From JACZUI01 sp041599115 (lineage in GTDB: Bacteria; Actinomycetota; Acidimicrobiia; Spongiisociales; ZC4RG35), in NCBI GenBank assembly GCA_041599115.1, contig JBFHXF010000081.1:1-9056 (forward strand): a stretch of 9,056 bases of DNA, written 5' to 3'. The first letter of the stretch is position 1; the number at the start of each line of letters is the position of its first letter. The translations under genes and the position numbers were made by a program. This document shows positions 1 to 7,828 of this stretch, in pieces. Under the pieces are notes generated by a model that worked only from the letters and a program-made list of their open reading frames with translations, was not told the DNA's origin and did not search any database.

Positions 1-2130
1 CCCGGCAGGGAGGTTGCCGTCACTGTCGTAGGTCCCGTCCTCGAACAGTGCCTGACCGATTCCCTGTGTGATCCCACCATGGACCTGCCCGTCGACGATC
101 ATCGGGTTGATCACGTTTCCGCAGTCGTCGACCGCCAGATATTTGAGGATCTTGACATCCCCGGTATCAGCGTCCACTTCGACAACTGCAAGATGAGTGC
201 CGAAGGGCCAAGTCGCATTTCCCGGGCTGAAGGCGGTATGGGCCTCCAGACCGCTCTCGACCCCCTCAGGCAGGGTGTGCGCCTGATAGGCCGCCTTGGC
301 GATAGCTGCCCATTCCACCGTCTTGTCCGGTGACCCGGCCACATGAGCCGCGCCGTCGGCAAGCACGATGTCCTCGGGGGAAGCCTCGAGCAGGTGCGCG
401 GCGATCTGGGCGGCCTTTTCCCTCACCTTCGCCGTCGCCTGGAACGCGGCGGTCCCGTCAACGGAGATCGATCGACTCCCGAAGGTGCCGATCCCCATGG
501 GGTGCTCTTTGGTGTCGCCATGAAGAACCCGGATTCTGTCGACTGGTATCCCGAGCCCGTCGCCGACTATCTGTGCCCAACTGGTCTCGTGCCCTTGTCC
601 CGTAGGGCCGGTGCCGATAACAACCGTCACAGTGGCGTCGGGATTGACCCGAACCAACCCGGAGCCGTTGAACGAGGCAGGCAGGCCGTAGTTGGCCCAT
701 GAGAACCCTATTTCGGCAAGGACCGCCGGGCCGAAGCCACAGACCTCGACATAGGAGCCGATCCCGATGCCGACATGGCGACCCTCGGCACGGGCGGCAT
801 CACGCATCGCCTTGAGACCTTCATAGTCGGCAGTCTCGATCAGCTTGTCGACGGCGGCGTCATAGTTCCCCGAGTCGAGAGAGAAGCCGCACCCCATCTG
901 TGCGGGGAACTCCTCTGGTTGCCAGAAGTTCTTGCGCCGCACCTCGAATGGGTCCATGCCGATTTCTCTGGCATAGGTGTCGATCACCCGCTCCAGGTAG
1001 TAGATCGCCTCCGGTCTGCCCGCTCCGCGGTAGGCGTCGGTGGTCATGGTGTGGGTGGTGACGCAGTCGACTGTCCACGAGACCGGCATCTTGTACTGGC
1101 CCGAGGCGATCCATAGACCGAGCAGTGGTATGGCCACGGTGAAGTTCTGGGTGTAGGCACCCATGTCGGCGATAGCTTCGAGTTTGTACCCGAGGAACTT
1201 GCCGTCCCTGGTGCCAACCAGCGTTGCGGTGCCAACCCAGCCGCGTCCGTGGATGGTGGCGCCGGCCGCCTCACGCCTGGTCTCGGTCCACTTGACCGGG
1301 CGCCCCAACTCCCTCGCCGCGAAGGCGGTGAGGATCTCGTCGTTGTAGACATTCAGTTTCGAGCCGAATCCGCCCCCTACTTCAGGAGCTATCACTCGAA
1401 CGTCGCTGGCAATCATCCCGAATGTGGTCGAGATGGCACCACCGAGGGCATGCGGCACCTGGGTCGAGCTGTGCACCGTGAACCGGCCGTAGCCGGGGTT
1501 GTATTCGGCCATCACCGACCGTGGCTCTATGGCGACCGGGATAAGGCGCTGATTGGTCATTTCCAACGACACCACCACAGCGTCGTCGCGTTCCATGGCG
1601 GCGTCCACTTCGGGCGTCTGGTCGGCAAGCCCGAGTGCTGCCCAGTAACCGTGGTAAGTCCAACTATGGAGGACGTTCGACTCGAGCTCCTCATGAACCT
1701 TGACTTTGTCCGAAGCGGCTTCCTTGAGATCGACGATCGCAGGAAGGGCTTCGTAGTCGACGACAACGGCGTCGGCGGCGTCCTGAGCCTGATATCGGTT
1801 TTCGGCCACCACCATCGCCACTGCCTCACCCTGGTGGTTTATCAATCTGTCGGCCAGGAGAGGGCGCAGCTTTCCTATCGGGACCTGGGCAACCAGCGGG
1901 CCCAAATGGGCCACGTCCTCATGGGTGAACACTGCGACGACCCCCGGCATTGCCTTCGCCGTGGAGGTATCGATGGAGTTGATCCTGGCGTGGGGCAAGG
2001 GTGAGCGGTTGAAGGCCACATGGAGCAGAGCGGTTGGCTGCATGTCATCGACAAAAAGCCCGCGGCCCTGGATGAGTGCCGGATCTTCACGACGGCGCAC
2101 TGCGCCACCCATCACACTGGTGGTGGCCAT
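1..2130 (-). CDS. Molybdenum hydroxylase large subunit (CoxL/xanthine dehydrogenase family, form II), C-terminus cut by window edge
   Basis: The frame is open from the ATG at 2130 to the left edge: 710 codons of a family usually about 760-800 residues long. It is the molybdopterin-cytosine-dinucleotide subunit of a xanthine dehydrogenase/aerobic CO dehydrogenase-type enzyme, which hydroxylates a substrate at the Mo centre and passes electrons to the [2Fe-2S] subunit. Visible family motifs are EDPALIQGRGLFVDDM near residue 15, PVAIEPR near 198, VGGGFGSK at 251-258, AYRGAGR at 366-372 and a GTGPTGQGHET stretch near 510. AYRGAGR is the form II active-site loop, not the AYxCSFR loop of proven CO dehydrogenases. 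CO oxidation is therefore not implied; an aldehyde, purine or N-heterocycle substrate is possible. The C-terminal GxGE segment with the catalytic glutamate lies beyond the window. The start overlaps the small-subunit stop as TGATG and follows a GGAGG. Confidence 0.95.
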   Translation of the reverse strand, partial: MATTSVMGGAVRRREDPALIQGRGLFVDDMQPTALLHVAFNRSPLPHARINSIDTSTAKAMPGVVAVFTHEDVAHLGPLVAQVPIGKLRPLLADRLINHQGEAVAMVVAENRYQAQDAADAVVVDYEALPAIVDLKEAASDKVKVHEELESNVLHSWTYHGYWAALGLADQTPEVDAAMERDDAVVVSLEMTNQRLIPVAIEPRSVMAEYNPGYGRFTVHSSTQVPHALGGAISTTFGMIASDVRVIAPEVGGGFGSKLNVYNDEILTAFAARELGRPVKWTETRREAAGATIHGRGWVGTATLVGTRDGKFLGYKLEAIADMGAYTQNFTVAIPLLGLWIASGQYKMPVSWTVDCVTTHTMTTDAYRGAGRPEAIYYLERVIDTYAREIGMDPFEVRRKNFWQPEEFPAQMGCGFSLDSGNYDAAVDKLIETADYEGLKAMRDAARAEGRHVGIGIGSYVEVCGFGPAVLAEIGFSWANYGLPASFNGSGLVRVNPDATVTVVIGTGPTGQGHETSWAQIVGDGLGIPVDRIRVLHGDTKEHPMGIGTFGSRSISVDGTAAFQATAKVREKAAQIAAHLLEASPEDIVLADGAAHVAGSPDKTVEWAAIAKAAYQAHTLPEGVESGLEAHTAFSPGNATWPFGTHLAVVEVDADTGDVKILKYLAVDDCGNVINPMIVDGQVHGGITQGIGQALFEDGTYDSDGNLPAG

Positions 2131-2630
2131 CAGGAACCTCCCTCCCAATCAGGTGGCGGTGGCTCGACGCCCCGCAACTTCGCCCCGGCATACTCCACCG
2201 CCCGGACGATGTTGTGATAACCCGTGCAGCGGCAGAGGTTGCCCTCGATGCCGTGGCGGATCTCGTCTTCCGATGGGTTGTCGTTCTCGGCCAGCAGCGC
2301 GGCTGCCGACATGATCATCCCCGGCGTACAGAAACCGCACTGGAGTCCGTGACGCTCCCAGAAGCCTTCCTGAACCGGGTGAAGTTCGCCGTTGCTGGCC
2401 AGTCCTTCGATCGTTGTGAGCGTCGCCCCGTCGGCCTGGACAGCCAGCATGGTGCAAGACTTGACCGGCTTGCCATCGAGGTGGATGGTGCAGGCGCCGC
2501 AGTAGCCGGTCTCACACCCAACATGGGTTCCGGTCAGATGCAGGTTCTCCCTGATGAAGTGGACCAGGAGGGTGCGGGGCTCGACGTCTGCAGAGACCTC
2601 CCGTCCGTTGACCGTCATCGAAACTCTCAC
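2130..2630 (-). CDS. Molybdenum hydroxylase [2Fe-2S] small subunit (CoxS-like)
   Basis: A 166-residue ferredoxin-like subunit that carries electrons from the Mo centre of the large subunit to FAD or another acceptor. The N-terminal plant-type ferredoxin cluster ligands are C39, C44, C47 and C59. The C-terminal helical [2Fe-2S] domain has CGFC (C98, C101) and CRC (C133, C135), so all eight expected cysteines are present. Length is normal for the family. I chose the GTG at 2630 because AGGGGA lies 6 nt upstream. The frame stays open to 2675, but that extension adds non-family residues, and the internal ATG at 2618 is too far from the ribosome binding site. The stop overlaps the large-subunit start by one base. 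No FAD-binding medium subunit is present upstream, so in this locus it could only lie beyond the left edge. Confidence 0.95.
   Translation of the reverse strand: MRVSMTVNGREVSADVEPRTLLVHFIRENLHLTGTHVGCETGYCGACTIHLDGKPVKSCTMLAVQADGATLTTIEGLASNGELHPVQEGFWERHGLQCGFCTPGMIMSAAALLAENDNPSEDEIRHGIEGNLCRCTGYHNIVRAVEYAGAKLRGVEPPPPDWEGGS
2137..2141 (-). promoter_or_regulatory. Ribosome binding site of the molybdenum hydroxylase large subunit
   Basis: GGAGG on the minus strand lies 6 nt before the ATG at 2130, inside the last codons of the small-subunit gene. It fixes the start and, with the TGATG overlap, suggests coupled translation of the two subunits. Confidence 0.8.
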
Positions 2631-2636
2631 AAAAGG

Positions 2637-2642
2637 TCCCCT
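2637..2642 (-). promoter_or_regulatory. Ribosome binding site deciding the GTG start of the small subunit
   Basis: AGGGGA on the minus strand, 6 nt before the GTG at 2630. It supports the GTG start over the upstream frame extension to 2675 and over the internal ATG at 2618. Confidence 0.7.
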
Positions 2643-2735
2643 TTCGCAGCGCAGCTGGTCCACGAAACATATCAAATCCGCCGATCTGATGTCGGGGAGG
2701 TTGGGGGATCGCCAGGGCGACGTTCGGGGGCGATT

Positions 2736-2758
2736 GGGGATGTCCGTCGGGACACCCC
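2736..2758 (-). terminator. Hairpin after the GerMN-type gene, possible terminator
   Basis: GGGG, a bulged A, then TGTCC pair with GGACA and CCCC around a GTCG tetraloop: nine pairs in all. It begins 15 nt past the stop codon at 2774-2776, in the 143-nt gap before the molybdenum hydroxylase operon. There is no run of U on either strand, so it is not a textbook intrinsic terminator, although actinobacterial terminators often lack a U-tract. Position and stem strength are the support. Confidence 0.4.
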
Positions 2759-2773
2759 CATGTCGCTAGTCGG

Positions 2774-3904
2774 TCAGCTCGACGCGGGAAGCAGGTCCCA
2801 TCCGCCGCCTTCGAATTGAGAGGCAGGAATGGTCACGACGTCGCTTGCCGAGCCGTCCTGCGCCGAATTCCAGAAGACCCGGATCAGTGAGCTGGAGGTC
2901 AGCGGTGGTGTGTCGAGGGTGAAGGTGAACTCGCCCCAGCACCCTGTCCCGCAGGTTGCGGTGGTGAAGTCCTCGAAGGTCACGGTGCCATCCTGCTCCA
3001 CGATCTGCAGTGAGACAGTGGCTTCGAAAACATTGGCCAGACCCGACACACGGGGAAGCTCGTCGCCGCCGAGGATCACCGGCTCTGTGATGATGATCGA
3101 GTTCAACTGGTCGAGATAGTCCTCGCGCCCGACCGGGTCGGTGAGCACGATGCCCTCGGTTCCGTAAGCCTCGATCGCCTGCCCGTTCACCGTGAAGAGG
3201 ACCTTTGCCGCACCGAACTGTGTTGCGGTGTACACCAACTGGTTGAGCATGGTCACGTCGGCCAGCAAGCCACCGGCGCCCTTGAGGAACTCATCGTTCA
3301 TATCGACGAGGAGGGTCGGGGTGGAGGTCAAGTCGGCCATTCTGACATCGAGGACTGCGACCCCGGCGGGGATCGAAGTTTCGAAACCAGGCGGTGGAAC
3401 CAGATCGGGGTTGGTCAAGAGTTGGAGGGCATCACGGACGAGCGAAGAGAACATGGCGTCGGAGCTCCCTCCTGAGGACGGGACGCTGGTGGCAAAAGGG
3501 ACCAGCGCCGGGTTGCCGGTGTAGCTGTTGTCCGGGGTTTGGACCAGAAAGACCACGACCGGTTGGGGGACGGATACGACCTCTGGAGTGGTGGTGGTTT
3601 CGGCTGGGGTCGTAGTCGGTGGCACCGTTGCCGGAGCCGTTGTTCCGGGCGTCAATGTCGTCTGGGTCACCACCGGCAGGGTTGTCCCCGCCGGACCGGT
3701 TCCGCCACCGGACAGCAGGATCGGGATGGCCGCTCCGATCAGCACAAGGGCGGCCGCCCCGGCGAATATCAGGATCGGGTTGACTCGGGAAGTTTTCTTA
3801 GGTGTGGTCACGATGACCTCCTCGGGGAACGGAGGTGGCTGCGGCGACATCGCCACCAATCGGTTTATGAATTCTCTGATCTTCTGGTCGTCATTTGCGC
3901 TCAT
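2774..3904 (-). CDS. Sigma-linked single-pass membrane protein with GerMN-like and Gmad2-like outer domains
   Basis: 376 residues. Residues 1-42 are cytosolic and contain KIREFINRL. One membrane helix lies at about 43-64, followed by LLSGGG and a Thr/Pro-rich stalk to about 110. The outer part from about 115 to 250 resembles GerMN (LLVDMNDEFL near 198, a LNQLVYTATQF helix at 220-230, then VLFTVNGQ). The part from about 280 to 360 resembles the Ig-like Gmad2 domain (ELPRVSGLANVFEATVSLQI, later a FTF/LIRVF strand pair). It holds the only two cysteines, in CGTGC at 318-322, which could form a disulfide. In other proteins these domains occur in cell-envelope and spore-germination lipoproteins. 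The ATG overlaps the sigma-gene stop as ATGA and has AGGAG 8 nt upstream; the frame extension to 4012 lies inside the sigma gene and is rejected. Role inferred: membrane regulator or sensor for the sigma factor. Domain names are from pattern recognition only. Confidence 0.85.
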   Translation of the reverse strand: MSANDDQKIREFINRLVAMSPQPPPFPEEVIVTTPKKTSRVNPILIFAGAAALVLIGAAIPILLSGGGTGPAGTTLPVVTQTTLTPGTTAPATVPPTTTPAETTTTPEVVSVPQPVVVFLVQTPDNSYTGNPALVPFATSVPSSGGSSDAMFSSLVRDALQLLTNPDLVPPPGFETSIPAGVAVLDVRMADLTSTPTLLVDMNDEFLKGAGGLLADVTMLNQLVYTATQFGAAKVLFTVNGQAIEAYGTEGIVLTDPVGREDYLDQLNSIIITEPVILGGDELPRVSGLANVFEATVSLQIVEQDGTVTFEDFTTATCGTGCWGEFTFTLDTPPLTSSSLIRVFWNSAQDGSASDVVTIPASQFEGGGWDLLPASS

Positions 3905-4377
3905 GACAGCCACTCCTGTAAACGCTTGCGGGCTCTGGCGAGGTGACGCTTGACCGCGCCTGTCGAGATCCCCATCCGATCGGCGACCGTCTCCACCGGG
4001 AGGTCCGCCCAATAGGTGAGAAGGACGACTGCCCTCTGCTGCATGGAAAGCCGGTTGACCGCCGCTAGGACATCGACGTCGATCTCCTGTGGGGCAGCGG
4101 CCTCCGGACCCGCCGTCTTCATCTCGCGAACACGGCGGGTGAGAGTGCTTCGATGATGATCGGTCGCCACCGTCAGCACCGTTCGATAGAGGTAGGCCCG
4201 GTGGTTCATGACATCGTGCCAGCTCTTCGAGGAAAAGGCCTTCAAGCAGGCATCCGTGACCACGTCAGCGGCGTCGAAGGGCCCCACCAGACCTGTCGCG
4301 TATCTGGTGAGCTCGCTGGAGTAATCCCGATATATCTGCTCGTTGTCCATCACACCCGTTGCGGTGATCATGCCCAT
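3901..4377 (-). CDS. ECF-type RNA polymerase sigma factor
   Basis: 158 residues, typical of a minimal group IV sigma factor. Region 2 covers about residues 14-78 (YRDYSSELTRYATGLVG, then DAADVVTDACLKAF and the NHRAYLYRTVLTVATDHHR stretch). This region binds core polymerase and the -10 element. Region 4 covers about 103-156 (AVNRLSMQQRAVVLLTYWAD, then a helix-turn-helix with ETVADRMGISTGAVKRHLARAR) and reads the -35 element. The gene overlaps the following membrane-protein gene by ATGA, so the two are surely co-transcribed and that protein is the likely partner. The start is uncertain: ATGs lie at 4377, 4371 and 4350 (MDNEQIYRDY), and none has a clear Shine-Dalgarno sequence. The outermost is given here; 4350 would still keep region 2 whole. 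The 77-nt gap to the exporter gene upstream may hold its promoter, but I see no convincing one. Confidence 0.92.
   Translation of the reverse strand: MGMITATGVMDNEQIYRDYSSELTRYATGLVGPFDAADVVTDACLKAFSSKSWHDVMNHRAYLYRTVLTVATDHHRSTLTRRVREMKTAGPEAAAPQEIDVDVLAAVNRLSMQQRAVVLLTYWADLPVETVADRMGISTGAVKRHLARARKRLQEWLS
3913..3917 (-). promoter_or_regulatory. Ribosome binding site of the GerMN/Gmad2-type protein
   Basis: AGGAG on the minus strand, 8 nt before the ATG at 3904 and inside the 3' end of the sigma gene. It selects this ATG over the upstream frame extension to 4012. Confidence 0.7.
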
Positions 4378-4454
4378 GTGACGGAGCTACAGCCGGTATT
4401 GGGTGACACGGTTTTTGAGATCCGGTCTGGATGCATCCGGCAGGTGGGAGAACG

Positions 4455-6260
4455 TCAACCGACCAGCTGTCGCGACGCCAGCTTCGCGTACACCCCGCCC
4501 TCGGCGATGAGGTCGTCGTGGGTGCCTTCCTCGACGATCCGCCCGTCGGAGATGACGACCAGCCGGTTGGCGGCTCGGACGGTGCTCAGGCGGTGAGCGA
4601 TGACGAGCGTGGTTCGCCCGATCATCAGGCGGTCGAGAGCCTCGTGGACCAGGTGCTCAGACTCGGCGTCGAGGGAGCTGGTCGCCTCATCGAGTATGAG
4701 GATCCTCGGATCGGCAAGAAGCGCCCGGGCAATGGCAACCCGCTGACGTTGCCCGCCCGAGAGTCTGACGCCTCGCTCGCCGACCAGCGTCTCGTATCCG
4801 TCGGGGAATCCGGTGATGAAGTCGTGGGCGTTGGCTGCGATCGCCGCCTCGATCAGTTCGTCGTCGGATGCGTCTGGCTTCGCGACGCGTAGGTTCTCAC
4901 TGATCGTTCCCGAGAACAGCTGAACCTCCTGGGGCACCGCTGCCATCTGAGCCCTCAGATCTTGTAACGCTTGCTCCTTGACATCGAGACCGTCTACGAA
5001 AACCGTGCCTTCCGATGCGTCGTAGAAGCGGGGGATCAGCTGGGTGATCGTCGATTTGCCGGCGCCCGAAGGCCCGACGAGCGCAACTACCTCTCCGGGC
5101 GCGATAGACAGGTTGATGTTCTCCAAGACTTCGGTCTCCCGTCCGGCGTAGCTGAAACTCACAGAATCGAGTCGGACCGAACCCTCCCTCGAATGAACCT
5201 CTCGCGGTCGCTGAGGGTCATGGACCTCTATCGGTTCTCCGAGGAGCTCGAAGATCCTCCTCGACGCACCCAATGCCTCCTGGAGCTCCGAGTACAGTCC
5301 GGTGAAGGTACCGATGGCACCGGCGACCGTCAGCGTGTAGAGGAGAAACGACACCAGCTCTCCGGCCGTCATCGCCCTGGCAAGGACTTGACGGCCTCCC
5401 ACCCAGAGCACCAGGGCAAGAGTCCCGAACGCCACGAAGGTCACCGTTGGCACGAACAGGGCTCTCAGCCGGGCCCGTCGCAACGCTACGTCGTAGGACC
5501 GTCTTATCCCGGTGCTGTAACGCCTGGAAGCGTCTTCTTCGGCGGTGAACCACTTGACCACCCGGATCGAGGTGATGGACTCGTCGGCGAAGGCGTTGGC
5601 TGCTGCTATCTCGTCCTGGAACAAGGTCGAGATGCGATTGAGCCGCCGGCCGAAAAAAGCCGCTGCGACTATGGCGACCGGCAGGAAAGCAAGCACGGTC
5701 AGCGAGAGTCGCGGACTCAGCACCACCATCAGACTGACTCCACCAATCAGCGTGATTCCTTGCGAGAAAGACTGTCCGACAGCGGTAGAAACCGTCGACT
5801 GGATGACGGATGCGTCAGAGGTCAGCCGGGAGGTGATTTCACCCGTCAGTGTCTTGTCGAAGAAGGGAACAGGAAGTCTGACGATTCGGTCGTACACCGA
5901 CCGTCGCAGGTCGGCCACGACACCTTCGCCGACCACCGACAGCGAATAGGAGCGGAGATAGTTGAACGCCGCCTGGCCGAAGAAGACGGCCAAGAGGATC
6001 AGGGCCAGACGGTCCAGACCCGCTTTGGTGCCAGTGGCCCCCACGGCGGTGTCCACCAGGCCCCCCATGACCAGGGGGAAGACCAGGCCGAGACCCGACG
6101 CCACTGTGACCGCGAAGACGGCCAGGCCAAGCCATCTCTTTGATGGCTTGACAAATCTGAAGAGATCACGGAGCTGGCCCAGCTGCTCACCGAGCGGAAT
6201 CCTAGGGTGGGGGTCGGCGGCCGGTCTGCTTCGGACCGGCCGTCGTCTCATCGGCCTCAT
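4455..6260 (-). CDS. ABC exporter half-transporter, fused membrane and ATPase domains (MsbA/BmrA type)
   Basis: 601 residues, the normal size for a homodimeric or heterodimeric ABC exporter half. After a basic N-terminus, the membrane domain (about residues 40-325) has hydrophobic segments near 44-66, 85-110, 165-205 and 270-315. The ATPase domain contains the A-loop Y371, Walker A GPSGAGKST at 396-404, Q-loop Q444, signature LSGGQ at 500-504, Walker B ILILDE with catalytic E525, D-loop SSLD and H-loop H556. All residues needed for ATP hydrolysis are present, so it can work as a homodimer. The substrate cannot be told from sequence; lipid, drug or peptide export are all possible. Neither ATG (6260 or 6251) has a good ribosome binding site, and the first codons form a 9-bp inverted repeat. 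It stands alone between two sigma operons, 140 nt and 77 nt from its neighbours. Confidence 0.95.
   Translation of the reverse strand: MRPMRRRPVRSRPAADPHPRIPLGEQLGQLRDLFRFVKPSKRWLGLAVFAVTVASGLGLVFPLVMGGLVDTAVGATGTKAGLDRLALILLAVFFGQAAFNYLRSYSLSVVGEGVVADLRRSVYDRIVRLPVPFFDKTLTGEITSRLTSDASVIQSTVSTAVGQSFSQGITLIGGVSLMVVLSPRLSLTVLAFLPVAIVAAAFFGRRLNRISTLFQDEIAAANAFADESITSIRVVKWFTAEEDASRRYSTGIRRSYDVALRRARLRALFVPTVTFVAFGTLALVLWVGGRQVLARAMTAGELVSFLLYTLTVAGAIGTFTGLYSELQEALGASRRIFELLGEPIEVHDPQRPREVHSREGSVRLDSVSFSYAGRETEVLENINLSIAPGEVVALVGPSGAGKSTITQLIPRFYDASEGTVFVDGLDVKEQALQDLRAQMAAVPQEVQLFSGTISENLRVAKPDASDDELIEAAIAANAHDFITGFPDGYETLVGERGVRLSGGQRQRVAIARALLADPRILILDEATSSLDAESEHLVHEALDRLMIGRTTLVIAHRLSTVRAANRLVVISDGRIVEEGTHDDLIAEGGVYAKLASRQLVG
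6218..6242. repeat. Perfect 9-bp inverted repeat in the first codons of the exporter gene
   Basis: CGGCCGGTC at 6218-6226 faces GACCGGCCG at 6234-6242 across a 7-nt loop. It covers roughly codons 7-15 of the exporter. In RNA it would be a stable GC-rich stem just inside the reading frame. It may affect translation initiation, or it may simply reflect the Arg/Pro-rich codons there. Confidence 0.5.
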
Positions 6261-6275
6261 CCGGCGATGCTACGA

Positions 6276-6321
6276 CCGGACGGCCGACTAGTCGTGGGGT
6301 GTCAGCCTTCGAACCGTCCGG
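6276..6321. repeat. Inverted repeat with internal palindrome upstream of the exporter gene
   Basis: CCGGACGG at 6276-6283 and CCGTCCGG at 6314-6321 are perfect 8-bp arms with a 30-nt spacer. The spacer begins almost at once with the 10-bp palindrome CGACTAGTCG (6285-6294). The block ends 16 nt upstream of the exporter ATG at 6260. It could be an operator or a transcript hairpin; no known binding motif is recognised. Confidence 0.35.
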
Positions 6322-6400
6322 CGATCCCTCGCACAGGCTTTTTCCGTTGGCCGATCGATGACTGTCCGCGACTCCGCGAGGCCATGGTCAACGGTGGGGG

Positions 6401-7828
6401 TCACCAGCCGATGTCTTGGAGGGTCTGTGTGATCGCTTCCAAGCCCTGCTGTTGGCTGTGGACTGCCACGATGATTCCGGTCTCGTCTATGAAGGAGAGG
6501 ATCGGGATTCCTGATCCTCCCCAGACATCGGCCAGGTAGTTGCCGTTCTCGAGGTTGCGACTGTACAAATCGATGACGGGCAGGTTGATCTCGAGGTCCC
6601 GGACGAGTGCTGTCACACCTTCGGTGGTATCCAACACGGCTCCGGTTACCACGGTCAGGTCCGGTCGGGCTGCGGAAAGGGCTTCGAGATCCCGAAGGTC
6701 TTGTTGGCAGGGAGGGCACCACGATGCCCAGAGCAGCAGGACGACCCTCTCACCCTTGTGGTTGGCGATGTCGAAGGTGCCTCCGTCGGTGAGGCTTCCG
6801 GCGACTTCGGGGACCGGCTGGCCGACCAAGGGGTGCTCAAGAGCCCCCAGAGGGATGGCCACGTCTCTGCAGTCGTCGGTGGGGCAGTCGAACTGGAATA
6901 GCGTCGGGTCGAATTCCGGACTGGTGTCCAGGCTGAGCACCTCGTAGGTGAGGGTCTGCTGGTCGCCGGACTCGGATTCGTGAATGAGGGTGCCCTCAAG
7001 GGTTCGGCCGTCAGCGTCGAGGGAGATGATGATGGTCTCGAGCTCGTTGGGATTCCATTCGGGCGGGCGGCTGCACTCGTAACGCGTGGTTGTGAATCCA
7101 AGGATCACCACTCCCTGCTCGGTGGTGCAGTTCTCAAAGAGGTCCGCGCCCCCGAACCGCGCACATCCGGCGTCATCGCACTCGAACGAGAAGTCGTACT
7201 CGATCTGGGGACTGGCTTCCGTCGGGGAGGGGGTGTAATCGGTGATTTCGAAGGTGTTGGACGTCGGGTAGTAATCGAATCGCTGCCCTTCGGATACGAC
7301 AGTGATCGCGCCTTGAAGCTCAGTGGAACCGTCACCCTGCCAAACCGGGACCTCACGTCGCCAGGTGTCGGCGTCCAGATACCAGACGGTCTCCACCCGT
7401 TCGATCGACTCCACGGCACCGCCGCTCTCCTCCAGAACCCTGGACCCTGACGTAGACCAGCGGGCCGTGATGATGACGGATCCTTCTCGCCCTGGAATCA
7501 CGGCGACCGTCGGTTCGGCCACCGTGGTCGCCGTCGCCTCCGTGCCCGGCGGTGCCAGGGTCGTGACCGTCGGACTATCGGCAGGTTCCGTCCCGCCACC
7601 GCCGGAGAGAAGCAGACTCAGACCGCCCAAGGCAACGAGCACCGCCGCTACCGCGATGGCCACCACGACCGATGGGCGCCGCAAGACGGCGGAGCGGGCG
7701 GCACGGATCGGGGCAACGGGGGTAACGATGGCGGCCGACTCGATGATCGCTGTGAGATCGGGTGCGGCAATGGTCGTGTCAAGGAAATCCGCGTACTCCC
7801 GTAGCTGCTGTTCGACATCGATAGCCAT
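6401..7828 (-). CDS. Sigma-linked single-pass membrane protein with C-terminal TlpA/ResA-like thioredoxin domain
   Basis: 475 residues. Residues 1-51 are cytosolic and include QQLREYADFLD. A membrane helix lies at about 53-75, then LLLSGGGG and a Thr/Pro-rich stalk to about 112. Residues 115-325 form an outer domain (WYLDADTWRREV, GQRFDYYPTSNTFEI) that may have a LolA-like fold, with six cysteines at 217, 222, 234, 252, 315 and 320. Residues 330-475 form a thioredoxin domain: LLLWASWCPPC with redox cysteines 371 and 374, and the expected cis-proline in SGIP (P442). TlpA/ResA domains reduce or exchange disulfides outside the membrane. The ATG at 7828 overlaps the sigma-gene stop as TGATG and has GGGAG 7 nt upstream; the frame extension to 8155 lies inside the sigma gene and is rejected. 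Inferred role: a membrane partner of the sigma factor with redox activity or redox sensing. The thioredoxin domain is clear; the middle-domain fold is a guess. Confidence 0.9.
   Translation of the reverse strand: MAIDVEQQLREYADFLDTTIAAPDLTAIIESAAIVTPVAPIRAARSAVLRRPSVVVAIAVAAVLVALGGLSLLLSGGGGTEPADSPTVTTLAPPGTEATATTVAEPTVAVIPGREGSVIITARWSTSGSRVLEESGGAVESIERVETVWYLDADTWRREVPVWQGDGSTELQGAITVVSEGQRFDYYPTSNTFEITDYTPSPTEASPQIEYDFSFECDDAGCARFGGADLFENCTTEQGVVILGFTTTRYECSRPPEWNPNELETIIISLDADGRTLEGTLIHESESGDQQTLTYEVLSLDTSPEFDPTLFQFDCPTDDCRDVAIPLGALEHPLVGQPVPEVAGSLTDGGTFDIANHKGERVVLLLWASWCPPCQQDLRDLEALSAARPDLTVVTGAVLDTTEGVTALVRDLEINLPVIDLYSRNLENGNYLADVWGGSGIPILSFIDETGIIVAVHSQQQGLEAITQTLQDIGW

Noticed and set aside
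1249..2004. A 251-codon open frame on the plus strand
   Set aside because: It is antisense to the molybdenum hydroxylase large subunit, which carries clear family motifs throughout this stretch.
1..2130. Calling the large subunit a CO dehydrogenase (coxL) outright
   Set aside because: The active-site loop is AYRGAGR, the form II type whose substrate is not established, so a gene symbol was not assigned.
2631..2675. N-terminal extension of the [2Fe-2S] subunit to 2675
   Set aside because: The extra residues are not family-like, and AGGGGA sits ideally before the GTG at 2630.
3560..3690. Repetitive-looking GGTGGT/GTCGT-rich stretch, suspected tandem repeat
   Set aside because: It is the coding sequence of the Thr/Pro/Val-rich stalk of the membrane protein; low complexity in the protein explains it.
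3905..4012. N-terminal extension of the GerMN-type protein to 4012
   Set aside because: It overlaps the sigma factor region 4 in another frame. AGGAG before the ATG at 3904 marks the real start.
4429..4438. Palindrome GGATGCATCC between the exporter and the sigma gene
   Set aside because: A single 10-bp palindrome without a loop, U-tract or repeated copy is too weak to call a terminator or operator.
4971..6143. A 390-codon open frame on the plus strand
   Set aside because: It lies wholly antisense to the ABC exporter, whose motifs are all in the minus frame. Its translation is rich in Arg, Gly, Asp and Gln with no recognisable domain, as expected from an antisense shadow.
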